From Ceratopteris richardii (Eukaryota; Streptophyta; Polypodiopsida; Polypodiales; Pteridaceae), in NCBI GenBank assembly GCA_020310875.1, contig CM035444.1, forward strand, positions 114,277,295 through 114,341,294: a stretch of 64,000 nt of DNA. The letters are read 5' to 3'. A program made the translations under genes and the position numbers. How positions within the stretch are numbered: the stretch's first letter is position 1; each line of letters opens with the position of its first letter. Below the pieces are notes generated by a model. That model had not been told where the DNA came from. It saw only the letters and a list, made by a program, of their open reading frames with translations, and searched no databases. Positions 1-8,274 of the stretch are shown piece by piece.

Positions 1-500
1 CACACCAATTTTCATAGCAATCTGAGGTTGTTTGTGAATTGCGCTTTCTCCACGCCGTCTTGCATACACCATCGGCCTTCTCCACGAGCTCTCTACAGCC
101 ACACTGTCTCTGATACCATGTCACAAGGAAGGAGATAAGGAAGAGAGCTCACACATACACTCTCACAATCAAAGAGAAGCACACACTCAGATTGAGGCAA
201 CGAAGAATGATCTTCTTCTTCTTCTTCTATTACATAAAAAAGAATGTATAAGAATGACCTAAAAACAAGAGTACAACTACAACAATATATAAAGACCAAT
301 ACATAAGGAAAAAACTAATGTCTGTGAATGAGTGAGCTGGGAAGAAACAAATGTGCCATCACTCTTGATGATAAATCTAATAAAGCTCAATGAAGTGTCC
401 TTGACATATACCGGCGTGACCACTATATATGTCAGAGAAATGAAAAGAAATGATACGTGTCATCCTGGATCATCACATGTTGAGCTTGATATCTCAACAA
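1..500 (-). mobile_element. Ty1/copia element C5: 5' LTR and primer site; the rest lies outside the window
   Basis: On the minus strand, bases 118-107 read TGGTATCAGAGA, which differs by one base from the copia primer site for initiator tRNA-Met. The LTR therefore runs from about 500 down to 119. It begins TGTTGAGATATC and ends in GTGACA, a TG...CA pair, about 382 bp. Inside lie an A/T-rich TATATAAAG-type promoter (near 278-292 on the plus strand) and a CTT run (about 211-229). The internal region continues below base 1 and no coding part is visible in the 106 bases shown. The LTR sits against gypsy aORF debris at 501, so C5 probably inserted into it. The outer boundary at 500 is inferred from the TG start and is less certain than the primer-site end. 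Confidence 0.6.
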
Positions 501-880
501 TAAATAGTTTATTTGGCACTACGAAGCATAATACACCTAGAGCAATGACGTAGTACTGATATCATAAACTAGATCACCGTTACTATGCTCGAAACTCGAG
601 GTGGACACATGTGGGGCCCAAACACGTTAGAAGATTTTAAAAGTTGTTTGCATGGGATTAAAAGTCTTTATGGTGATTTGAGCAGCCATATCGATCATTT
701 GGTGAAGACAAGGGAGCGAGTGTCAGATGGTAGCCATCATATACCCAATCGTAGGAGGACCTTGTGGTGGTGCAAAACATGGGTAATTGAGCTAGTCCTG
801 GCACTGCTTATTCTATACTTTGATTGCAAATGTGGTCTAGGAATGAAGACAAGGTATAGGACCATAGCATGGATTGTAGT
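501..880 (-). mobile_element. Gypsy remnant E6: end of the extra coiled-coil frame (aORF)
   Basis: The stretch aligns by eye with 54410-54684, the E3b aORF tail. Both share an unusual run around 'GGGTAATTGAGC' and a matching block near 'ATGCTCGAAAC'. On the minus strand it encodes the remains of the conserved C-terminal segment with the WLNYP-type core seen in E1. It is old and heavily broken, and no LTR or polypurine tract remains. It matters mainly as another independent copy of the aORF. Bases 881-1000 hold nothing I can assign. Confidence 0.55.
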
Positions 881-999
881 TTAAGTGCAAAGGGGCCTTT
901 GTCCAAGTATACATAATTTCTAGATATTCCTACATTAATTCCTTCCATTAGGTGGGTCACAAAATATTTCCATGTTGGGCATTAGGTGGTAGATTAACG

Positions 1000-1611
1000 G
1001 GTTCAAACTCATTGAGGTGAGGTATCACTTCATTAGAGATTGCTTAGCCACTGAGCGCATTATTCTTGAGAAGGTTCCCACTCGAGATAATGATGCTAAT
1101 GCTTTGACTAAAGCTCTACCACAGGATAGCTTTCGACATTGTTGTCACTTGATGGGGGTTACTTGATTCTTGATGTTACATAGTCACTTGTATACTGTGT
1201 AACATGCCCATCAGGTGGGAGGTATAGTTTGTATACTTACACTTAGGTATTCTTTATCATTCTTTATTTTTCTCCCATAGTTACTTTGGCCATGTTGGCC
1301 TTTACTAAGAGATTGTTACCGTTAGTGTCCATGTGAAAGGCCAAATGGCCATTGGACACTTCTTTGTATATGTTCTTTAATAAAACATATAGTAGCCTAG
1401 TTAGTCACAGACTGTAAGTTCGACCGCATGTGTAAGACCTAAGAAGTCTATCTTCGTGCTCCCTATGTATTGTGTTTTTCTGTGTATTCTGCAGCTTCTC
1501 TGCGGAGTACTGTGTGTGGCCTTAAGAGCTCGGTTTTCTACTCCGAGCATATCGTCGTGGATCTCTTGAGAAGAAGATCACAATGTGGTGCATCGCCATT
1601 GAAATACTTCA
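1000..1611 (+). mobile_element. Ty1/copia element C1, 3' end: RNase H tail and 3' LTR
   Basis: Bases 1008-1166 encode the end of a copia RNase H domain. The visible features are the VRYHFIRD block, then an ALTKALPQDSF block typical of the copia polyprotein terminus, then a stop. A purine-rich AGGTGGGAGG lies near 1215-1224 and could be the polypurine tract, although it is about 90 bases from the LTR start. The LTR is set at 1314-1611 because the same 298-299 bp occurs at 22658-22956. The two copies differ at roughly 8 percent of positions. The base after the LTR starts ATTGC, matching the ATTGG before the other LTR, as if one insertion had been split (see findings). Upstream C1 coding is not in the window. 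Confidence 0.75.
1314..1611 (+). repeat. LTR of C1 (3' copy)
   Basis: Begins TGTTACCGTTAG and ends AAATACTTCA. It pairs with 22658-22956 at about 92 percent identity by eye. An AATAAAACATATAG block (about 1378-1391) may be the polyadenylation signal. The following 5 bases, ATTGC, are the putative target-site duplicate. Confidence 0.75.
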
Positions 1612-3188
1612 ATTGCTTGTGTATTTCCCTCATATACTTCATCATGGATTCACAATCAATGAGTAGCTAATGTATGAACTCATTTGACTCTTCATCAAAT
1701 GTCTCAACTACTCTCTAATCTTGTGCATGCATATTTTTCTTACACAGAAGAAGGCACTTTTTCTATTAGTCTACTCTTTCCTTGACCACATTTTCAATAA
1801 TTACATATTTACCTTAACAATTGCCTTTGCCTTCTAATTTTCAAAATTTTTAAGCATTTCTATTCTCTGATGCTACTAGGTCAATTTTTTCATTGAGGTT
1901 ATTATAACTTCTCATTGCTATATCAACATGTGTGTTTGCTTGCTTCTCCAATTCCTTTGCATCTTTTCACTCTTCCTTCATCTTTTCTATTTTCTGCTTT
2001 AATGATTTGTATTTCTACATTCTACTTCTCGGAACTTCTTGATTCTATCTTTATATTTCCTTCCTCCATCAAAATCCTATTAATTTCTTTATTAGCTTTG
2101 ATCATCACCTGATAAGAAGTTTGGAAAATTTGATTTTTTTATTACAATCTTCTAACATCCTCTTCCATCCTCTTTATAGTTTTTGTTTGCTTTTCACACC
2201 TCTTCCAAAAAAAAAAAAAAATCTATTCTTTCATTCAACTACATCTATTTCTAGCTTTATAGCCTTCTCTAAATATTTCTTAGTTTTATTTTGTTGTTCT
2301 TTGACGTCCTCTATCAACCTACTATGCTCCTTTCTTTGTTCCTTTATTATTGTGTTAGCTTTGATGAATTGAAATGTTGCAGCTATTCTTGACATAATGA
2401 TGTTTCTGCTTGCAAGCCCAATTTTTCAATATTAATCATTATGATTTGAAATATCCCTTTGATGTCTCTACGGACCCTGACCATTCCCACATTTTGCCCC
2501 TATTTTTTCAACTCTTTATGTTTTTCCTCTCTTTCTCTTTCATCTTCTCCTTCTTGTGCTTCTTATGATTGTTCCTTCTCTTGGTCATCCAGATCATCTC
2601 CATGTTGATGCTCTTCTTCCTTTTCCTTTTCTACTTCTTCTTTTTCTTCTTCTAGACTTGAAACTTCCTTCATTTCTATGTCATGGATTCCTTCATCAAT
2701 TTGAATGTCATCAGAAATATTCTGGATTTTGTCTACTATTTTTTCATTTTTTCTTCCTCTTTTTCTATTGCCTTTACTTCCTTCTTCTATGTTTCCACTA
2801 GTTTGATGGAATGTTTCGAATCTATCTTTGTTTCTTCCTGATGTACACCCTCTTTTGTTGCTAAAGAAACCTCTATTGATTCTTTTTCTTATGTGGCTTG
2901 ACATTCTATCGCTTATGATGGAATTCAATCCCTCAAATTTGCACACTCGAAGTGAAATGAACCGAATACCTAGGTCCCTTCATACACCTTTTCTACTACC
3001 CTATAGCAAAACTCTTATTCACCTACCTTACACTCATCAAAATCTCCTAAGCTTCTAGATACACTTATTATGGTTCATTGACTTTCCAACAGCCTATAGA
3101 ACACCTCAAATGGATCTATTTAGGTTAGTGAACAACTCTCTACAAAATAGACTATGCAGAGATGTGGGATATGCATAAATTAGGGTTA
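1612..3188 (-). mobile_element. Gypsy remnant E5, coiled-coil part of the aORF
   Basis: Read on the minus strand, this stretch carries long charged runs rich in Glu and Lys (for example 2946-2563), typical of the central coiled coil of the E1 aORF. At the C1 border it carries a segment corresponding to the E1 region just after the coiled coil. It has no independent start, LTR or promoter. It is broken at many places. The plus-strand Phe/Leu-rich frames here are antisense shadows. E1 inserted at 3194, and C1 abuts at 1611. The remaining C-terminal part of what looks like the same aORF lies at 21800-22657. The A-run at 2206-2221 is simple sequence. Confidence 0.6.
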
Positions 3189-3193
3189 CAGAG
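3189..3193. repeat. Target-site duplication of E1 (CAGAG, left)
   Basis: CAGAG lies directly outside the low-coordinate LTR and is repeated at 19878-19882 outside the other LTR. A perfect 5-bp duplication is the standard Ty3/gypsy integration footprint, so both ends of E1 are original. Confidence 0.95.
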
Positions 3194-3792
3194 TGTTGAC
3201 CTAAGCTTCAACTTAGGGACTTGCGGAGAAAGAGACTGTACCTCAATCCCCTCACAAGTGCATATAGTGGGGATACACGCTTTTAATTTATCAATCCGAA
3301 GAGTATACTAACCTAACCGAGTGTATGAAGACATGCAATCGGGTAATGGTCAATGCAAATGAATTACTCAAGAGTGAAAATGAGGAAAACACTTATCCTA
3401 ACAAGCTTCAACTGTTGGTCAAGGCGAAACGATACTTGGTGCAGTAGCCGTCAGTATTTTGGACTTTTCTCCTAGCTCCGAGCTCCAAACATAGCGAATA
3501 GCATATGCGTTTCGAAGCTCTCGAGAAGACGCATCCAATGGCAGTGGTTTCACTCAATTCCGACGCTCCTACTTCAAGTTATGACAGAAATACTGAGTCG
3601 CGGGAATACTTTCCTACACTTCAGCACTTCCTACACCTCGCACACACCTCTCCTACAGCAAAGAAACACTCTCAAGGATAGATCACACTCACACGCACTC
3701 TTCCCAAGCGATACACATGCATACAAGCTCACGAAGAAGAAGATGAAGAGGGAAGAAGACACAAATTCGAATTTCTGTGCTCTCTATTCTCA

Positions 3793-3862
3793 CAATGGCA
3801 AAAAGTCTTTTACAAAGAGTCACATTTGACTTATATACTGGTGCCCTAAAAATGGTCCTTTC
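3793..3862 (-). promoter_or_regulatory. LTR core promoter block (3' LTR copy)
   Basis: This 70-bp block holds GGACCATTTTTAGGGCAC followed by TATATAAG. It is about 90 percent identical to 28342-28411 and 46601-46670 in the much older E2, while the flanking LTR sequence has drifted further. This fits a Pol II core promoter under constraint. The active copy in E1 would be the 5' LTR one at 19583-19652. Confidence 0.65.
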
Positions 3863-3948
3863 ACACAAGTGACCGGCACTTTATTCACTAAGAGCTAATT
3901 TTCTACTATTTTACATGGGTAAGCTTCTATTCTTCTGTGGGAATGCAT

Positions 3949-3965
3949 CTAGAGGACTCCTCTAG
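3949..3965. promoter_or_regulatory. U3 palindrome CTAGAGGA-C-TCCTCTAG
   Basis: A perfect 8+1+8 palindrome about 130 bp inside the LTR start. The second copy is at 19739-19755. E2 keeps both arms at 28239-28255 and 46498-46514 with a different central base, and the E3b and E4 LTRs keep the inner GAGGA-N-TCCTC or a close variant. It is probably a binding site for a dimeric protein; the binder is unknown. Confidence 0.6.
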
Positions 3966-4087
3966 TGCCTTTACAAAGGGAAATATATTACAAAAATGAA
4001 TATGTTACAAAAATAGGTGGTCCAAATCGGAAAAATTTTGGGGCCCGTCTTTTTTCTCTGCTTTGTGCGCTCTTTGGCTCTGCAACA

Positions 4088-4140
4088 CTCTCCCCCTCTT
4101 CGCCTCTGTCGTCCCTTGACAGACTTTGCTTCGCGCCCGC
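4088..4140 (-). promoter_or_regulatory. E1 polypurine tract with upstream hairpin
   Basis: On the minus strand GAAGAGGGGGAGAG (4101-4088) directly precedes the LTR start and is the plus-strand primer. Just upstream is a small stem, CTGTC-AAGGGAC-GACAG. The same stem-plus-purine module occurs again near 4500-4540 (CTGTCG-GGGA-CGACAG) inside the aORF tail, and in E2 and E3b. Bases 4141-4435 hold no other recognisable feature. Confidence 0.8.
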
Positions 4141-4435
4141 GCCCAGTGGTCAGTGTTGTCTGAATCTTGATCTTGCATTACGTTTTAGAGGCGCTCTGGT
4201 TTGTCCTGGTTGCACACATTGGACCTGGTTGATTTGGTTTGCCACGCACGCCATTAGTGCACATATGCGGATGTAGCTCGTAAGCCTTGATCTGAAACCT
4301 CTGCCACTCAAGAGGTTGAAGCATCCACATAAGTGATACATGTTGGCCCTGATTCCTTCTTCCGGCTGCGTGCTTTTCCTTGGTGTGTGCGCCCCTGCGG
4401 GGCTTCCTGCAGAGATGCATCTTCAGATTTGTCTT

Positions 4436-7400
4436 TTAGTGAAGCTGTTTCTTTCGTTGCTTTCTTTTTTTCTTCTTCTTACTCGTCTCGCCCTCGACAC
4501 TGCCCCCCTCCTGAACTCTGTCGTCCCCGACAGGCTTTGATAAGCGCCGGGCGTACGTTCTGTATACTTGTTGCTCTGTATCATTTAGCAGATTGGCTTC
4601 ACGTATCATGATCTGTTTCCATTGTTCAGCTTTTACTCCATCATTGGGCGGTTGTCGGTGATCTGTGAAGAAGCTTAATTCGTAGGCCACAAGTCTGGCA
4701 TTCAGATTGGATGACATCTTCAAAAATATCTCTGAATCTATTTCAAAAAAGCCTCGGTGCCTTGATTAATGCCGATGAAGTTCAAAAATGTATATGCCGC
4801 ATGTTTGAAGACCTTCAAAACTGTAAGTAGCATACTCAGTATTTTATTTGTCATCTTGATCGCTAAGTCTGGTACTGTCGCATAGTTTTGGAGCCAAAAC
4901 TCTATTGTTTTGATCATATAATCCTCGGTTGGCAAATAGTTATGTGGCGGGCTAGGTAACATCGGATAGTTTAGCCACTGTTTATTAATATTGCCGCTGC
5001 GTTGTGAAGCCAAAAATTCTGTTGCATCCCTTCTTCGTGGTATTGGACAAAATGAAGGGTTTACCTGTAATAAGTAAGGTGCGGCTTGCCAGTGCACCCG
5101 TAGTGTGGGATGTTTCTCCAAAAATTTTCTCCTCCACACCGGCTGTGCAGCTTCGAACTCTGCTTGAGTATACCTGAATGTGTCATTCTTGAAATTGAGC
5201 TGCTCATCTGGACTTTTGTGTGTAATTTTCTTTATATATTGCCTTGTTTTCTCTTTCAACAGTCCATATGGAATGTTGAAAGGCTTGATGATCTTTTCCA
5301 AGTCTTTACCTTTGATTTTGGCTTCCTTCATGACCTTGATGACTTCATTTTCAAAATTTTCCGTCAATCGGGACACCACTAGTGCCCGTTCCTTCTGACT
5401 TATTTCTGCAGTGTATGGCATTGGATGATCATCATGCATATCCGCCATCTGCTCATGTATTGGAGAATGATAGATCGGTTGAGATAGAGGGCTTACCTCT
5501 ACCTCGTCAGTAGGATGTTCTTTTTCTGGCACTACTGATGTCCCGATCGGTTCTTTGCCTTTCTGCTGATTTTTTAGCTCTTCAATGCAGTCATCTTTTT
5601 CCTTTATCTTTTGTAGGGCCTCCCCGAGTTTTTCTTTGGTGGCTAGGAGCTCCTTACCTATGTCAGCTACGTGATCCATGTTTTCACTATAGCTCTGTAC
5701 CAGTTTTGCTTGTGCTGAATTCAGCTGCCTTTTGAGCTCACATATTTCCTGATTGTGCTTACGTTCTTCCTCTTCTCTTACTGCGCGCTCTTGTTTTAGC
5801 AAAGCTTCATATTGTGCGAGTTGATCTCTTAATTCATTTTCTTTACTTTCGGTTGATTCCTGTTGCTTTATTGGTTGGTCATATAACAATGATTTCATCA
5901 ACTCTTTATTTCTGTTCCGTAAAGTATCATTCTCGTCCAGATATAACTTCAATTGTGTTTCTAGTAGAGTGCTTCTGGTCTTCATTCTTTCTTTTTCTGC
6001 TGCAGTAGCATCATATGCTTTCTGTAGATCCTCGAGCTGGTTTCGCAGTTGGTGATGCTGAGTGCTTAATGATTCATATTGCGTTTGTGTTTCTAACAGC
6101 TCAGTGTTTTTGGTGGCTATCTCTTTTTGTATCTGAATCAGTTGTGCAGACAACTGTTCACTCATAACTTGAAACTGATTCTTTTCTTTCATAGCTTTGT
6201 CATAGTCTGCATCTATGTCCATCATTTGTTGTTGCGTATCCATGGCTGTCTGGATCATTTGCTTTACCACAGGCTTCAGTTGAGTCACATCCACATTGAG
6301 CCATGTTTTAGGTATTGTTGGTTCTTCGCCAGTAGTTACGTCTTTGCCCTGAGCAATGTGTAAGGTGGTATCATGGGGCTGCCTGATCTGAAGCTGGATC
6401 CTTGGCTCAGCCACCATGTTTGCATCCTGTCCTTGAGGTGTGTCATCAGGTACTTCGATTATGGTTTGTTTTTCTTGTTGGAGCTCTCCCGTTTCCTTAT
6501 TCTTTGGGGTTTGTTCTTCCTCTTTAATTGGTGCATTGACATGTGTAACCCCAGTAGTCGTATGTTCCTTGATGCTGATTTTTGTATTGTCATTCAATTG
6601 AATGACGTGCTCCTGTTCCTGAGCATCATCCACCTTCTTTTCTTTTTCCTTTTGGTTGTCCGGTGTCACTTCCATTTGATTGACTTCTGGTCCTTCTTCT
6701 TCATAAGTTTCCGTCCTGATATCGGTATCTAGCGTGTCTTTCTCAGGACTGGATTCCGTATTCGTACTAGAGTCGTCAATGCCCAATTCTTGATATCTTC
6801 CATGTTGTTTTGGAGTCTTTTCGGTACTCTCTTTTTGCTGAACTTGACTTGCTTGTCTATATTGATGTCCTTGGACATTTAGATTCACCTGCCCTTGCAT
6901 ATACTGGTGTGTTTGCTCGAGGGCAGCAGACAAGTCTCTTTTTGAAATCGGCATTTGAGCCGTCGTGATCGTAGGGAAGAGATGCGTTCTCTTAGACTGA
7001 GGTGTTGCTTGGGCTTCCTCTTCTCGCAAGCGTTTCGTACCCCTCATGGGTTTCTGTGTGCTGGTGCCAGCCTCTTCAACCACAACTGCTGCTTTCTTCT
7101 TTTTAGGGACCGAAGCGGATTTTGCATACCTTGCTAGCCCTTCTGCTGTCGGCATCTCTCGTAAGCAGTGTTTCATGTCCAGAGCTTCATATATCAATAA
7201 AGTCAAAGCTGAACCACCGTTCAGGAACTTCTTTTGCCCCCATTTCTTCTGAGCTTCAAATAATCGTTCTTGTACGTAACCTGTGAGATTCACTTTGTTT
7301 CCTATCTGTCTCATGGCATGGGAGAGTAACTGGACTACTATCTTCTGAGGTGCAGTGTATCTGTTCATGCCAGGAAAACAAAAGTGTTGATGTACCAAAC

Positions 7401-7917
7401 GTACCGCATCTTCAATATCTACTCTGTTAATCTCCAGGAATGATCTTTTCTTGGGGTCATGGCATTCCTCTTTGACATTGGTAATGCCTTCTTGATTCCA
7501 TCCAAAGGCCTTATTGATCAATTCATGAGTGAATTGAATTGTCTTCCATGTGCCTACCTTGTCCAAACCCTTTGCTTCTGGAACCGAAATCTTTGTAGCA
7601 GCAGGCTGCATGGTATTCATCACTTGCGTACATCTTTGGAAGTCTGGCACGCATATAGGTATTTTCAAAAATGCTTCAATTCCAGCTTGAGTCCATACTT
7701 CCTCGATATGTGGTAACCCTTGTATTATGGTCTTGAAATCTTGTGACATGATTGGGAAATAGTGATCCCTGTCCATAATCTTGATGGTTGCCATAAAGAG
7801 AAGTTCCGAGATAGGTTGGTCATCTCGAAACCAATGTCCTCTGACCTTGGTTATTGACCCCAATGGAAGAAGTAGTTCCTCTTCCTGTTGTGTAGCTTCT
7901 GAGTCCGAAGATGTCAT
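4436..7917 (-). CDS. E1 extra frame (aORF): globular N-terminus, long coiled coil, conserved C-terminal domain
   Basis: This frame of about 1,060 residues starts at ATG 7917 (MTSSDSEATQQEEE), follows pol on the same strand and ends before the polypurine tract. Residues 1-280 look globular, with a block around VRLVHQHFCFPGMNRYTAP. Residues 330-500 are polar and disordered. Residues about 550-800 are heptad-like coiled coil. The last 200 residues hold a conserved part with RRKFL...PSFCPIPRRRD and WLNYP...PTEDYMI, then a mildly hydrophobic helix. A lysine-rich tail (KKKKKRKQRKK, about 4450-4480) lies in the last part of the region. There is no clear signal peptide or strong membrane anchor, so I do not call it an envelope. 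Copies occur in E2, E3b, E5 and E6. The position matches the env-like frame of Athila-type elements. Function is unknown. It looks nearly whole, with about one break. Confidence 0.8.
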
Positions 7918-8274
7918 CTGCACTCAATATAGAGGATGAATTAGTATCCATATGTTTTTCATAAATCCTCCTCCATATGTTGATTAATAATCCGCTGTTG
8001 CTCCGAGTGCATGGTGCCGTCTCTTTCCCGTGGGTGTGAGAAAGGTAATACCTGAATTTTTTTCATGTATTTTTATATTTTTTTGCTGAAAAGAAAACAT
8101 AAAAAGTTAGTACATAGCCGAAGCGGTTAGTGAAATTTTTTGGAGTAATATTTTTAAGTATGTACAAGTGCTCTCCTATTTCCAAAGGGAAAATGTGCAT
8201 GACTATCCGAAAATAGAAGAAGGACGTGCCGAATGCTTGGCCTTGTAATGTGGCCCTATCATGCATACTCTGGA
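7918..8274 (-). promoter_or_regulatory. Spacer between pol and aORF with candidate splice sites
   Basis: On the minus strand TTTTCTTTTCAG ends at 8086, a strong 3' splice-site shape. After a 34-base A-rich stretch (8085-8052) comes CAG/GTATTACC, a donor shape. AGTGCAG lies directly before the aORF ATG at 7917. E2 has the same arrangement at 40989-41030 and before 41161. Env-like frames in this kind of element are known to be expressed from spliced RNA, so a spliced aORF message is plausible. No RNA evidence is available here. Confidence 0.5.

Larger units (their letters stand above)
3194..4087 (-). repeat. E1 3' LTR (894 bp)
   Basis: Starts TGTTGCAGAG at 4087 and ends GGTCAACA at 3194 on the minus strand. 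It is identical to 18984-19877 except at two positions, near 3297 and 3556. It carries a U3 palindrome (3949-3965), a TATATAAG promoter element (about 3831-3837) and a terminal stem CCTAAG-TTGAAG-CTTAGG (3200-3217). It also holds one GTATCG-type unit (near 3429-3438) like those in the leader array. An 82-residue plus-strand frame occurs in both LTRs and has no sign of being a gene. Confidence 0.97.

Noticed and set aside
2121-2801. Plus-strand Phe/Leu-rich frames as membrane proteins
   Set aside because: They are antisense readings of the Glu/Lys-rich coiled-coil remnant of E5.
3194-4087. 894-bp duplicate at 18984-19877 as a segmental duplication
   Set aside because: TG...CA ends, the adjacent primer site and polypurine tract, and the CAGAG target duplicates show an LTR pair.
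4738-4830. Hydrophobic helix near the aORF end as proof of an envelope protein
   Set aside because: The segment is only mildly hydrophobic, with Lys and His within it, and there is no signal peptide. Env is not supported.
4436-7917. Long coiled-coil frame as a host gene
   Set aside because: It lies between pol and the polypurine tract inside matching LTRs and target duplicates, and recurs in other copies of the element.
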